The notes: generated by a model from the sequence alone, not told the origin. 64,000 nt of DNA from SZUA-35 sp037969565 (GCA_037969565.1 JBBKXQ010000015.1:1-64000); one strand, 5' to 3'; positions 1 to 9,090 are shown, numbered from the stretch's first letter. A program made the numbers and translations.

Positions 1-465
1 GCATTCCTGTTCCTCGGGATGGGCATGATCCTGGCCGCAATCACGATGACCCTCGTCAACATCGTCCGGCACCTTCGCGACGCCGGACGAGACGTACAGA
101 CATCACTCGGTGCCCAGGCACTCCAGCTCGAGAAGCCATGGACCGGCAAGGCGACACCCATGCTGATGATGATGGGCGTGATGACCGAGATCGTCGCCTT
201 CGTGATCGGCATTGCTGCTGCCGTTTCGATCGGCGGGGTCGACCCTGGCGCCATCGCCGATTCGTCGATTGCGTCGAGCGGTGACTTGGCCGACATCGGG
301 TTCACCCGAGCCGTCGGGACCTGGCTGCCCGGACTTCGTCTCACGGGCCTCGCCATGATCCTCATTTCCATAGTCCTGGTCCTGACGACCATCCAGAAGG
401 TCATCCGGTTCCAAGGCGACCGAGTCACAGAGATCGCACGAGACACCCAGGCGGCATTGCTCTGA
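1..465 (+). CDS. Membrane protein of unknown function, 5' end outside window
   Basis: The frame is open from the first base and ends at a TGA at 463-465, so 154 residues are visible and the start lies upstream. Methionines at bases 19 and 25 are internal to a hydrophobic stretch and are probably not the start. Three membrane segments can be seen: residues 1-22, about 54-79 (rich in Met and Ala) and about 114-135. The short loops are charged (RHLRDAGRDVQ and KVIRFQGDRV). I recognise no family. It is followed by an 11-base inverted repeat that may end its transcript. The coding status is fairly sure because of the length and the codon-position GC bias; the function is unknown. Confidence 0.7.
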   Translation, partial: AFLFLGMGMILAAITMTLVNIVRHLRDAGRDVQTSLGAQALQLEKPWTGKATPMLMMMGVMTEIVAFVIGIAAAVSIGGVDPGAIADSSIASSGDLADIGFTRAVGTWLPGLRLTGLAMILISIVLVLTTIQKVIRFQGDRVTEIARDTQAALL

Positions 466-486
466 GGGGGTTTCCCTTCCCGCCTC

Positions 487-521
487 CCGGATCGGACCGG
501 TGCACGCACTGTCCGATCCGG
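487..521 (+). terminator. Inverted repeat after the first gene, possible terminator
   Basis: CCGGATCGGAC at 487-497 and GTCCGATCCGG at 511-521 are perfect 11-base complements around a 13-base loop. It lies 22 bases past the stop of the first gene. There is no real T-run after it (TTCTCGCG), so it may be an intrinsic terminator of the weak actinobacterial type or an operator for the next gene. Confidence 0.45.
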
Positions 522-590
522 TTCTCGCGCGTTCGGGACATTCCCGCGGCAGGACCACAAGACAACCAGAAGGACTAGAACGGCTCCACG

Positions 591-1256
591 ATGGCGAACT
601 CGACATTCCACCCACCACTGAGCGGCAGCGCTCTCCTCAATGACCCCGCGCTCAACAAGGGCACCGCATTCACCGCGGCCGAACGAGAAGCTCGCTCCCT
701 AGAAGGCTTGCTGCCCGCACGGATCGAGACTATCGGCGAGCAGATCGAACCGATCGTGCGATCCATGGCCGCGGCCACCGATCGGCCGATCATCCTGCCG
801 CTCTCCAACCCGACCAGCAGAGCCGAAGCGACGCCCACGGAACTGCTCAGCTGGACCGAGGGCCGGGCATTGGTCGCGACCGGAAGCCCGCTCGACGACG
901 TCGTTCACGACGGCGTCACTCATCACATCTCCCAGGCCAACAACGTCTACGTCTTTCCGGGGCTCGGGCTCGGAGCCCGAGTGGCCAACGTCTCGCAGAT
1001 CACCGACTCGATGCTGCTCGCAGCCGCAACCGGTGTGGCCGAACAAAGCCCATGCCGAACCGGTGAGGCGACCGCCGGTGTGCTCCTGCCGCTCGATGAA
1101 GTACAGACGGTCAGCCGTCGAATCGCGTTCGCGGTCGCACGAGCAGCCGCCGGCGACCAGATCGACGACGACGAGATCCATCGACGCATCGACCAGTTCT
1201 GGTGGACCGCGGCATACGTCCCAGTCCACCCCGAACCCGAAGAGAACCAACAATGA
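591..1256 (+). CDS. Internally deleted NAD-malic enzyme (remnant)
   Basis: This 221-residue frame joins the two ends of a malic enzyme and lacks the middle. Residues 18-50 (LLNDPALNKGTAFT to LEGLLPARIETIGEQ) match the normal N-terminal segment. Residues 60-200 (RPIILPLSNPTSRAEATP, GRALVATGSP, QANNVYVFPGLGLG, SDSM-like helices) match the C-terminal NAD-domain end. The missing part, roughly 330 residues when compared with the usual 540-570, holds the catalytic Tyr and Lys, the metal-binding acidic residues and the dinucleotide-binding GxGxxG. It therefore cannot be an active malic enzyme. The frame is intact across the joint and the stop overlaps the next start as ATGA at 1253-1256, so it is still translated with the channel gene. 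It could be a decayed gene, a protein with a new role, or an assembly collapse. Confidence 0.75.
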   Translation: MANSTFHPPLSGSALLNDPALNKGTAFTAAEREARSLEGLLPARIETIGEQIEPIVRSMAAATDRPIILPLSNPTSRAEATPTELLSWTEGRALVATGSPLDDVVHDGVTHHISQANNVYVFPGLGLGARVANVSQITDSMLLAAATGVAEQSPCRTGEATAGVLLPLDEVQTVSRRIAFAVARAAAGDQIDDDEIHRRIDQFWWTAAYVPVHPEPEENQQ

Positions 1257-2128
1257 CCGAAGACGACCACCCCGACGCCATGGACCTGCCCGCCGCACAG
1301 CATCTCGCCCCCGAAGTCGTACTCCTCGAGATGGCCGAAGTGGGGGCGAAACGGGCCATGTCGCTGTCGGCGGTCCAAGTCCTCATCCTCAGCACCATGG
1401 CCGGCGCGTTCATCACGGCCGGTGCACTTTTCAGCACGCTCATCGCAGCCGGCACCGACAACGAAGGCGTCAAACGACTGCTCGAGGGCTTTGGCTTCTC
1501 CGCCGGGTTCTTCCTCGTCGTCCTCAGCGGCGCCCTCCTGTTCACCGAAGTCAACGTCGAACTACCAGCCATCCTCCTCAACCGCGACCCGGAAAACCGG
1601 GGCCGATCGGTGCTTCGGTCGGCAGTCCTGCGGCTGTGGGTCCTCGCCGCGCTCGGGAACCTTCTCGGCGCATTCGTTCTCGGTCAGCTGATCAGCTACA
1701 CCGAGACGTACGGCGCTGGATACGAGGAGCTGCTGAGCGAGGTCGTCGCATCCAAGATGCGCTACCAGGAGGTCGGAGGCATCGAGGGCTTCTTCAAAGC
1801 GGTGCTCTCCGGTGTGCTCGGCAACTGGCTCGTCGGCATGGCCGCCTTCTTGTCCACCATGGGTCGCACCATCATCGGCAAGTACATCCCCATACTGATC
1901 ACCGTCATGGCATTCGTCGCCAGCGGCTTCCTGCACAGCCCCGCCAACATGGCCTACATCTCCTTGATCCAACCCCTCGGGCAAGGCCCAGGATGGGGCG
2001 ACGCCCTCACCTGGGCTATCGCCCCAGCCGCGATCGGCAACGTCCTCGGCGCCCTGTTCCTCGTTGCGTTGCCCTTCTGGCTCGCGAACAGCCGGCGCAA
2101 GGACTTTGAAGTCGGGCAACAGTTTTAG
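1253..2128 (+). CDS. Formate/nitrite transporter (FNT) family channel
   Basis: A 291-residue integral membrane protein of the FocA/NirC family, which forms pentameric channels for small monovalent anions such as formate, nitrite or hydrosulfide. The start chosen is the ATG at 1253 that overlaps the upstream TGA; an earlier in-frame start at 1202 would lie inside the malic enzyme. About six hydrophobic helices can be read, including the segments AGAFITAGALFSTLIAAG, GFFLVVLSGALLF and LSGVLGNWLVGMAAFL, the last of which carries the typical G-N-W-L-V signature of the family. C-terminal tail is short and basic. Its translational coupling to a malic enzyme remnant suggests the pair once handled organic-acid metabolism. 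The substrate cannot be told from sequence alone. Confidence 0.85.
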   Translation: MTEDDHPDAMDLPAAQHLAPEVVLLEMAEVGAKRAMSLSAVQVLILSTMAGAFITAGALFSTLIAAGTDNEGVKRLLEGFGFSAGFFLVVLSGALLFTEVNVELPAILLNRDPENRGRSVLRSAVLRLWVLAALGNLLGAFVLGQLISYTETYGAGYEELLSEVVASKMRYQEVGGIEGFFKAVLSGVLGNWLVGMAAFLSTMGRTIIGKYIPILITVMAFVASGFLHSPANMAYISLIQPLGQGPGWGDALTWAIAPAAIGNVLGALFLVALPFWLANSRRKDFEVGQQF

Positions 2129-2289
2129 CAGCACCATGGGACCTGGCCGGGCCGTCCTCACAATGTCATGAACGCTTCAGCTTTGACAGCATCGCAACCG
2201 GGACGCGAGTAATTCACACCGGCACGTTCCGTCTTCGAGGCGGTATGTGGACCGCTCCGCTGGCGGTGACCGGAGTCCGATTCTGAGGA

Positions 2290-3264
2290 TCAATCGCGTG
2301 GATTCCAGGGGCGGTCGACGTCGAACACGTGCAGGTCGAACTCTTGTGACAGTTCTTCGAACACACGGATGCCGCGCACACTGTTGCCGTGCGCGTCGAG
2401 TCTCGGGGAGTACACCGCCAGTCCCCCGACACGGGGGATCATTCCGACGATCCCGCCACCGACACCGCTCTTGGCCGGGATGCCGACGGTGTGGGCCCAT
2501 TCGCCGGCGTAGTCGTACATGCCGCACGTGAGCGCAATGGTCAACATGTCGCGAGCGACCTTCGGCCCAACGATCCGCTCGCCGGTCATCGGATGCACGC
2601 CACCGTTGGCGATGGTCGCGCCGATCAGCGCCAGATCCGTGACGCTGACCAGGATCGAGCACTGCATGAAATACAGGGCGAGTGTCTCCTCGAGTCGATC
2701 GTCGATGATGCCTTGGTCGAGCAGGAGATAGCCTATGGCACGATTCCGATGCCCGGTCGAATACTCCGACGCGCAAACCGCCTGATCGACATCTGGACGG
2801 CGCCCGAGGTAGCGCTCGAAGAGCGACAGCACGACGTCGATCCGTTCTTCGAGGTCTTTTCCGACAACCAGGTCAGTGATCGCGATCGCGCCGGAGTTCA
2901 CCATTGGATTCGGGGCTCGCTGGTGGGACTCGTCGAGCTCGATCGCATTGAATGGGTCGCCCGTCGGAGCCACCCCTGCCCTGCGAAGCACCGGCTCGCG
3001 CCCATGAGTTTCCAGTGCGAGTCCGTAGAGGAGCAGCTTGGAGATCGACTGGATCGTGAAACAGTGGTCTTGGTCACCCACCACCGTCGACAGCCCGTTC
3101 ACCGTGACTGCCGCTATCGCGAATCGATCCGGGTCCACGTTCGCCAACTCCGGAATGTACGACGCCGGCTCTCCGTCGGTGAGTGCTGCGAGCCGACCAT
3201 GCACGTCATTGCACACATCGTCGAACCAGTCGACCAGACGCTGTTGTTCACCGACCTCGGCCAT
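2290..3264 (-). CDS. glsA: Glutaminase (beta-lactamase-fold GlsA family)
   Basis: Hydrolyses glutamine to glutamate and ammonia. The 324-residue protein covers the whole glutaminase domain. The serine-lysine catalytic pair is seen as SISK at residues 73-76, and the family segments NPMVNSGAIA, EYSTGHRNRAIGYLL and GMYDYAGEWAHTVGIPAKSGVGGGI follow in order. I chose the ATG at 3264 because an AGGA lies eight bases before it; a GTG two codons earlier (3270) would sit too close to that site. It stands alone, with the NUDIX gene upstream on the same strand 134 bases away. A TACAAT hexamer at 3311-3316 on the minus strand could be its -10 box. Confidence 0.93.
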   Translation of the reverse strand: MAEVGEQQRLVDWFDDVCNDVHGRLAALTDGEPASYIPELANVDPDRFAIAAVTVNGLSTVVGDQDHCFTIQSISKLLLYGLALETHGREPVLRRAGVAPTGDPFNAIELDESHQRAPNPMVNSGAIAITDLVVGKDLEERIDVVLSLFERYLGRRPDVDQAVCASEYSTGHRNRAIGYLLLDQGIIDDRLEETLALYFMQCSILVSVTDLALIGATIANGGVHPMTGERIVGPKVARDMLTIALTCGMYDYAGEWAHTVGIPAKSGVGGGIVGMIPRVGGLAVYSPRLDAHGNSVRGIRVFEELSQEFDLHVFDVDRPWNPRD

Positions 3265-3310
3265 GTTCACGATCCTACGGAGCCGCCTTCATTCGTGCGT
3301 CAGGCTCGAG

Positions 3311-3316
3311 ATTGTA
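3311..3316 (-). promoter_or_regulatory. Possible -10 box of glsA
   Basis: TACAAT on the minus strand, about 47 bases before the glsA start, with no convincing -35 box at 17 bases. It is one of the few AT-rich hexamers in this spacer. Weak support. Confidence 0.3.
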
Positions 3317-3398
3317 TTGATCGCGCCGCTACGGAGCTGACTGCGCCAGGTAGCGATCGGTCCGTCTGCTCGTCGAAGTTCGCCCCGACTCGAGCAAC

Positions 3399-3830
3399 TC
3401 ACACATCGAAACCTCGCAAGACGGCCTCGATCGAGCGTCGGTAACCCTCCGGAATCGGCTCCTGACGGAGACCCTCGAGATCGAACTCTGCGACGTCGAT
3501 GTGCTCGTCACTGGGCACGAGCTGCGAGGGCCGGTCGGCTGTGCAAGCGAACGTGAGGACCAGCACCCGCTTTCCCTCGACGTCGTAGATCCACGTGTCG
3601 ACCAATGGTCCAATGTCGACATCGAGCCCGAGCTCCTCGTCCATCTCTCGTCGCAACGCCGCCTCCGGTGATGCATCGGTGACATCGAGCCGGCCACCGG
3701 GCAGCTCCCACTCGTCGCGGTGGTTCCGCAGCACCACGACCCGACCGTCCCAGCCGACCACGCCCTTGACCGACACTGGCCAGCGATCATCCACCCACGC
3801 ATCGACCTCGAGCAATCCTCCGCCGGTCAT
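3399..3830 (-). CDS. NUDIX hydrolase
   Basis: A 143-residue protein that fills a single NUDIX domain, a fold that hydrolyses nucleoside diphosphates linked to another group. The NUDIX box is present at residues 44-68, from ELPGGRLD through RREMDEELGL, with the RE and EE metal ligands intact. It departs from the standard box in having one extra residue in the first loop and Asp where the first Glu is usual. The N-terminal part (VKGVVGWDGRVVVLRN) forms the expected first strands. Substrate unknown. It starts at an ATG without a strong ribosome site, is followed by glsA on the same strand, and no operon partner suggests a role. Confidence 0.85.
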   Translation of the reverse strand: MTGGGLLEVDAWVDDRWPVSVKGVVGWDGRVVVLRNHRDEWELPGGRLDVTDASPEAALRREMDEELGLDVDIGPLVDTWIYDVEGKRVLVLTFACTADRPSQLVPSDEHIDVAEFDLEGLRQEPIPEGYRRSIEAVLRGFDV

Positions 3831-4060
3831 AGCGATTCATAGCCTTGGCGCCCCTGCCGACTCGATCTGACCGCCCAAGATTTGACCGACACCGAACCCG
3901 ATCGGAATGGACGGGGCTCGCTGCAGCCTGAAGTTCCGCGTTTCGCCTGGTCAGCGCCTCACGACGGAGTATTCGACCCCCACACCCCAGATGTCGCCGA
4001 ACGTCCGTGGTGCGTAATTCACCCCGTAACTCACTCGGGCGATCGCGATCCGAAAATGCA

Positions 4061-4089
4061 AAAGGCCCAGGTCGTTGACCTGGGCCTTT
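4061..4089 (-). terminator. Terminator of the tRNA-Ala gene
   Basis: AAAGGCCCAGGTC and GACCTGGGCCTTT are perfect 13-base complements with a GTT loop (4074-4076). It begins four bases past the tRNA 3' end on the minus strand, and the U-rich end of the stem is followed by TGCATTTT. This is the clearest intrinsic terminator in the window. Confidence 0.85.
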
Positions 4090-4093
4090 GATG

Positions 4094-4166
4094 TGGAGCT
4101 ATGGAGAATTGAACTCCAGACCTCTTCCATGCCATGGAAGCGCTCTACCAACTGAGCTATAGCCCC
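4094..4166 (-). tRNA. tRNA-Ala (anticodon GGC)
   Basis: The minus strand folds into a full cloverleaf of 73 bases. The acceptor stem is GGGGCTA with TAGCTCC, and the third pair is G3-U70, the main identity element of alanine tRNA. The anticodon stem CTTCC/GGAAG closes the loop ATGGCAT, giving anticodon GGC, which reads GCC. The discriminator base is A. CCA is not encoded (the next bases are CAT). It decodes the commonest alanine codon of this GC-rich genome. Confidence 0.95.
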
Positions 4167-4292
4167 GTACAAGAGCCCCATCGGGGCCCTTTTCAGGAGC
4201 GGTGAGCGTACCAATTTCTCACCCGCCCACAACGTCATCGCCCACCCGAAAAATGGCGCCGTGGTATGAGCCGTCATCAATAGCCTGTGACG

Positions 4293-6803
4293 ATGTCCGA
4301 GAGCACTGACTCCGTCCACGATTCCGAGACGGTCGAACCGGGGCGATACCTCCCCAACGAGATCGAACCTCGCTGGCAGCAGCGTTGGATCGATGATCGC
4401 ACCTACGAGATCGACAACGACGATCCCCGCGAAAAGCGGTACGTGCTCTCGATGTATCCCTACCCGAGCGGCCCTGCCCACATCGGCCACGTCCGCAACT
4501 ACACCTTCGGTGACCTGCTCGTTCGCTATCACACGATGAACGGCAAGGGTGTCCTCTCCCCCATCGGCTTCGACAGCTTCGGCCTGCCGGCCGAGAACGC
4601 AGCCATCGCCACCGGCGAACACCCCCGCCCCTTCACTGATGCCAAGGTCGAAGAACTCTCCTCCTCACTCCGCAACATCGGTGCCGTCTACGACTGGCGC
4701 CGCACCGTGAAGTCCCACGACCCGTCCTACATGAAATGGACGCAGTGGATCTTCAAGCGATTCTGGGAGGCAGGTCTCGCCTACCGGGCCAACGCTCCTG
4801 TCAACTGGTGCCCGGGCTGCCAGACGGTGCTCGCCAACGAGCAGGTCATCGACGGCCTGTGCGATCGATCCGGCGATGTCGTCCAACGGCGAGACATGGA
4901 GCAGTGGTTCTACAAGATCACCGACTACGCCCAAGAACTCCTCGACGAACTCGACAACCTCGAGTGGCCCGACCGCGTGAAGCTCATGCAGCGCAACTGG
5001 ATCGGGCGATCCGAGGGCGCCGAGTTCGGACTGCCCATCGCTGACGAATCCGGCGGGCCCAAGGTCGATGCCGAACCGCTCGCCGTCTACACCACCCGTC
5101 CCGACACCGGCTTCGGCATGACCTTCGCCGTCATGTCGCCCGAACACCCCCGGGTTGACGAACTCACCACCCCTGAGCAAGCCGACGCCGTCAACGCCTT
5201 CCGAGCCGAGGTGGCCGACAAGTCCGACATCGACCGCATGTCCACATCGGCCGCACTCGACAAGCGTGGCGTCTTCACCGGCTCCCGAGTGGTCAATCCG
5301 TTCAACGGCAAGGCCATACCTCTCTACCTCGCCGACTACGTGCTGATGACGTACGGCACCGGTGCAATCATGGCCGTCCCCGGCCAAGACCAACGAGACT
5401 GGGACTTCGCCAAGACCCACGGCATCGACATCGTCCGCACCGTCCAACCATCAGCCGCTTTCGACGGCGATGCCTACACAGGCGACGGCGTCGCCATCAA
5501 CTCCGAATGGCTCGACGGCCTCGCGGTCGCCGAGGCCAAGCCCAAAGCGATCGACTTCCTGGTCGAGCAAGGGCTCGGCAACCGCAAGGTCAACTTCCGG
5601 CTTCGTGATTGGCTCTTGAGCCGCCAGCGGTTCTGGGGCTGTCCCATTCCGATGATCTACTGCGACGCCTGCGGCATCGTTGCCGTGCCCGACGAAGATC
5701 TGCCGGTGGTTGCCCCCGATGATGTGGAGTTCCGACCCACCGGCGAGTCGCCGCTCAAATATCACGAGGGATTCCTCAACGTCGCCTGCCCCACTTGCGG
5801 CGAACCCGCCCGCCGCGAAACCGACACGATGGACACCTTCGTCGACTCGTCCTGGTATTTCCTGCGCTTCGCCGACCCGTGGAACGACCAGCTGCCATTC
5901 TCCAAGGAGGCAGTCGAAGAGTTCCTGCCCGTCGACCAATACATCGGCGGCGTCGAGCACGCCATCCTCCACCTGCTCTACGCCCGATTCTTCACCAAGG
6001 CGCTGGCCGATCTCGAGGTGGGCCCCAAGTCGCTCCGTGAACCCATGAAGCGACTGTTCACCCAGGGCATGGTGCGAATGGGTGGCGGCAAAATGTCGAA
6101 GTCGAGGGGAAACACGGTTTCGCCCGAGCAAACCGTGGCCGACCACGGTGCCGATGCCCTCCGCCTGGCCATCCTCCAGGTCAAGCCGCCGGCGGAAGAC
6201 GTCGACTGGGAAGACTTCCAGCTCGACGGCTGCGAGCGTTTCCTCCATCGCGTCTGGCGCCTGGCCGCAACCGACTCCGACCTCATCAAGAACGTACGCG
6301 ACGGTGACCCCACCGACGCTGACGACGCGATCGTCACGGCCACCCACGTACTCATCGCTCGGGTCACCGGCGAATACGAACGATGGGCCTACAACACCGC
6401 AGTCGCCGGCTTCATGGAGTTCACCAACACGCTCTACAAATACGTCCAATCGGCCGAGGGTCCGCACCGAGCCACCCTCGGCTCGGCGATCGACACCCTG
6501 CTGCTCCTGATGGCTCCAGCCGTCCCCCACATCTCGGGCGAACTCTACGAACGCCGCACCGGAGGGAACGCCCACCTCGAATCATGGCCCGTTGCCGACC
6601 CCGCAAAGCTGGTCGTCAGCACCGTCACCATGGTGGTGCAAGTGAACGGAAAGGTCCGAGATCGCATCGAAGTGGCCACCGAGATCACCGACGCCGACGC
6701 CGAACGTCTGGCCCTCGCATCACCCACGGTCCAGTCTCACCTCGACGGCGAGCCCAAGAAGATCATCGTGCGAGCACCCAAACTCGTGAACATCGTCGCC
6801 TGA
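4293..6803 (+). CDS. leuS: Leucyl-tRNA synthetase
   Basis: Charges tRNA-Leu with leucine in the cytoplasm. The 836-residue length fits a bacterial LeuRS. The class I signature HIGH is at residues 63-66 (within PYPSGPAHIGHVRNYT) and KMSKS is exactly at 600-604 (GGKMSKSRGN). Between them are the editing (CP1) domain with the threonine-rich TTRPDTGFGMTF segment, and zinc-ribbon cysteine pairs (NWCPGCQTVL; CDACG and CPTCG). The C-terminal anticodon-binding and terminal domains end in VVQVNGKVRDRIEV. The ATG at 4293 is chosen; a GTG two codons earlier at 4287 is also possible. No clear ribosome site precedes it. It converges with rsfS. Confidence 0.97.
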   Translation: MSESTDSVHDSETVEPGRYLPNEIEPRWQQRWIDDRTYEIDNDDPREKRYVLSMYPYPSGPAHIGHVRNYTFGDLLVRYHTMNGKGVLSPIGFDSFGLPAENAAIATGEHPRPFTDAKVEELSSSLRNIGAVYDWRRTVKSHDPSYMKWTQWIFKRFWEAGLAYRANAPVNWCPGCQTVLANEQVIDGLCDRSGDVVQRRDMEQWFYKITDYAQELLDELDNLEWPDRVKLMQRNWIGRSEGAEFGLPIADESGGPKVDAEPLAVYTTRPDTGFGMTFAVMSPEHPRVDELTTPEQADAVNAFRAEVADKSDIDRMSTSAALDKRGVFTGSRVVNPFNGKAIPLYLADYVLMTYGTGAIMAVPGQDQRDWDFAKTHGIDIVRTVQPSAAFDGDAYTGDGVAINSEWLDGLAVAEAKPKAIDFLVEQGLGNRKVNFRLRDWLLSRQRFWGCPIPMIYCDACGIVAVPDEDLPVVAPDDVEFRPTGESPLKYHEGFLNVACPTCGEPARRETDTMDTFVDSSWYFLRFADPWNDQLPFSKEAVEEFLPVDQYIGGVEHAILHLLYARFFTKALADLEVGPKSLREPMKRLFTQGMVRMGGGKMSKSRGNTVSPEQTVADHGADALRLAILQVKPPAEDVDWEDFQLDGCERFLHRVWRLAATDSDLIKNVRDGDPTDADDAIVTATHVLIARVTGEYERWAYNTAVAGFMEFTNTLYKYVQSAEGPHRATLGSAIDTLLLLMAPAVPHISGELYERRTGGNAHLESWPVADPAKLVVSTVTMVVQVNGKVRDRIEVATEITDADAERLALASPTVQSHLDGEPKKIIVRAPKLVNIVA

Positions 6804-6866
6804 AGCGGCCGGCCCGACCATCGAGGCGGCTCGAGCCAGGTCCGGGTCAGTTCTCGAACTCGAGGC

Positions 6867-7277
6867 TCAAGCTCGCTCGGCCACTTCCCGCTTCAGCCGG
6901 GGGACATCGCTCCACAGGCGCTCGAGTTCGTAGAAACCACGGGTCTCCTCGTCGAACACGTGCACGACAAATGCGCCATAGTCGGCCAGCACCCAGGTGA
7001 GCCCGTCGAGACCCTCGACCCGAAGCGGCCTCGGGCCACCGGCCAGCCGAAGCACGTCTTCCACGTTCTCGACGATGGCGCGAACCTGCCGCGAGTTGTT
7101 TGCCGACGTGACGACGAACCAATCGGTGATGCCCATCACCTCACCAACGAAGAACGCCTCGGTACGGAGTCCCAACTTGTCCTCGGCCGCATCGACGGCC
7201 ATTCGGACCCAATGCTCCACCTCGCTGGCGTCGAGGGACGCAAGAGAACTCTCGTCTGGATTGGCGTTGTTGGTCAT
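6867..7277 (-). CDS. rsfS: Ribosome silencing factor RsfS
   Basis: RsfS (DUF143) binds ribosomal protein L14 and keeps the subunits apart when nutrients are scarce. The 136 residues cover the whole domain, with GITDWFVVTSANNSRQVRAI and the C-terminal ADYGAFVVHVFDEETRGFYELERLW typical of the family. An earlier in-frame start at 7295 exists, but the ATG at 7277 has AAAGGA six bases before it and is preferred. It is the last gene of nadD-LytR-rsfS; 14 bases separate it from the upstream stop. This gene order is common in actinobacteria. Confidence 0.93.
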   Translation of the reverse strand: MTNNANPDESSLASLDASEVEHWVRMAVDAAEDKLGLRTEAFFVGEVMGITDWFVVTSANNSRQVRAIVENVEDVLRLAGGPRPLRVEGLDGLTWVLADYGAFVVHVFDEETRGFYELERLWSDVPRLKREVAERA

Positions 7278-7291
7278 GCAGTCCTTTCGGG

Positions 7292-8476
7292 TCACTCGTC
7301 CGGTGACGAGATCTGGTTGTTGGTTCCCAACAAAACGGTGACCGTCGAAACGGCCTCCTCATCATTCGAAGACACAACGATATCGGCACCCAGGAGTGCC
7401 GCCAGTTCAGTAACGAGCACGGAGTCGGCACCCGGAGCGTTGATCACTTGCGTGGTGAGCCCATCGAACACCGAGGCATTCCCGATCTGGACGACTTGGA
7501 AGCCGGCTCGACCGAGCGATCGAGCCGCGTTCTCCAGGTCGTTCGTGCCGGTCCGGTCGAGGATGCGAACCTCGAGCCGTCCAACTCCGGCGGGGAGCGC
7601 CACGAACTCGTTGAGCAGCGCTTCGACCTGGGCCGGATCGGCGTCGACGTTGCCTGTGGTGCCGGCAACATCGGCGATGTTGGTCGGCATGGCCTCGACG
7701 CGGTAATCGGCCGCAGCGATGCTCACCAACCGCCCTCGCGCCACTTCGGCCGGCGACTGCTGATCTCCATTCGGGTCCGTGGGCTCTTGCGTGGGCATCA
7801 GCAGATCGGTGTTCGCCAGCAACGCCCGCCAGAACACGTCCCGCCGGAACTCGAGGGCGAGTGATTCGGACCGATTCGACGTTCCCGACGTGGTCGACGC
7901 GACTCCGGAACGACCGAGGAAGGCCGACACCGTCGCCGCGTCCAGCACCAGGTCACCCACGGCAAAGAGCACTTCGCCATCCGGGCCCGGAACCGGGTCG
8001 GGGTTGGAAAGCGGTATCTGAGCATCACCGATCAGCTGCTGCCATCCGGCTTCATCGGCAATCACCACATTGTCGAAGTCCAGACGCAACATCGTGGCCA
8101 GACGCTCGGAAACCGCTTCCGGTGCAAGATCGGTGAGCCGGTCGCCATCGACCATGAGGGAACCCGGGACCAGGATCACGGCACCGCCCGGTGCGTTCGC
8201 CCCTGATGGAATCAGCAGGGCCAAGCCCCCCACCCGTGCGTCGGCCGTTTCGACGATCAGCGACACCGGAGTCGGATCGACAAAGGCCAACCAGCCCGGA
8301 TCCTCGGATGTGGGATCGATCACGTAGGCACCCGAGCGCGAGCCCAGCAGATTCTGGAAACCGAACCATGCAAGCAGCGGGATGGACACGATGAGCGCGG
8401 CCTCGAAACCGAGAAAGAGCGCAGCTCGCCATCGCGAACGTGTCGGTCCGGCGTGCTCGCGCTCTCCTGCATCCAT
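7292..8476 (-). CDS. LCP/LytR_C-type cell-envelope protein
   Basis: A 394-residue membrane-anchored protein. A single transmembrane helix lies at residues 19-41 (LFLGFEAALIVSIPLLAWFGF) with a charged N-terminal side, so the rest should face outward. Residues about 85-240 (GGALLLIP-like strands, GGAVILVPGSLMVDGDRLTDL, then a VGDLVLDA segment) resemble a diverged LytR-CpsA-Psr domain, and residues about 300-390 (VRILDRTGTNDLENAARSLGRAGFQVVQIG) match a LytR C-terminal domain. LCP enzymes attach polymers to peptidoglycan; here the usual arginine cluster is not obvious, so activity is uncertain. The start is the ATG at 8476, 17 bases after nadD ends; longer frames would overlap nadD. Confidence 0.75.
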   Translation of the reverse strand: MDAGEREHAGPTRSRWRAALFLGFEAALIVSIPLLAWFGFQNLLGSRSGAYVIDPTSEDPGWLAFVDPTPVSLIVETADARVGGLALLIPSGANAPGGAVILVPGSLMVDGDRLTDLAPEAVSERLATMLRLDFDNVVIADEAGWQQLIGDAQIPLSNPDPVPGPDGEVLFAVGDLVLDAATVSAFLGRSGVASTTSGTSNRSESLALEFRRDVFWRALLANTDLLMPTQEPTDPNGDQQSPAEVARGRLVSIAAADYRVEAMPTNIADVAGTTGNVDADPAQVEALLNEFVALPAGVGRLEVRILDRTGTNDLENAARSLGRAGFQVVQIGNASVFDGLTTQVINAPGADSVLVTELAALLGADIVVSSNDEEAVSTVTVLLGTNNQISSPDE

Positions 8477-8493
8477 CGAAGCGGTGGACTGGA

Positions 8494-9090
8494 TCAAGGC
8501 TTGGAACGATAGGCGCCGGCGGACTCGACCATCTGCGCCACGCCATCTCTGACCAAGAACCGGATCGACCGGCCTTGCGACACCATCATCCTCAACTCGG
8601 TGGAAGAGATATCCAGCGCCGGCATCTGCACGGCGGTGATGTGCCATCCGGGCGGCGGGTCGAGGTGGCTTCCCGGGCGACTGACCACGACGACGTGCAA
8701 CACATCACGAAGTTCATCGGCCCGGTGCCAGGTGTCGAGACCGGCTGCGGCGTCGGCTCCGAGGATCACGAACCACTCGGTGTCCGGGTGTTCGGCGTCG
8801 AGGGCGGCAAGCGTGTCGATGGTGTAGGTCGGACCGCCCAGCCGAATTTCCACATCCGAGGCAACCATTCCCGGCACGTCCTCGACCGAGGCCTCGGTCC
8901 ATCGCAGCCGCTCTTCGGCCGGCGTGATGAGCCGGGAGCCTTCCTTCTGCCAAGGCTGGTTCGCCACGACGAACCAGACCTCGTCCAACTCCAACTGCTC
9001 GAGCGTTTGTTGGCCCGCAACGAGGTGTCCGATGTGGGGCGGATCAAAGGTTCCGCCGAGCAGACCGACCCTTCGTGTGGCCGATCTCAT
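8494..9090 (-). CDS. nadD: Nicotinate-nucleotide adenylyltransferase
   Basis: Converts nicotinate mononucleotide and ATP to deamido-NAD in NAD synthesis. The nucleotidyltransferase signature GGTFDPPHIGH lies near the N-terminus and the second motif ISSTELR near the C-terminus; LGADAAAGLDTWHR is the usual middle segment. With the ATG at 9090 the protein has 198 residues. A GTG at 9126 would add 12 residues (SLPGGNGTGDG) and has a similar AGGGTGA upstream, so the start is not settled. First gene of the operon with the LytR-type gene and rsfS. Confidence 0.93.
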   Translation of the reverse strand: MRSATRRVGLLGGTFDPPHIGHLVAGQQTLEQLELDEVWFVVANQPWQKEGSRLITPAEERLRWTEASVEDVPGMVASDVEIRLGGPTYTIDTLAALDAEHPDTEWFVILGADAAAGLDTWHRADELRDVLHVVVVSRPGSHLDPPPGWHITAVQMPALDISSTELRMMVSQGRSIRFLVRDGVAQMVESAGAYRSKP

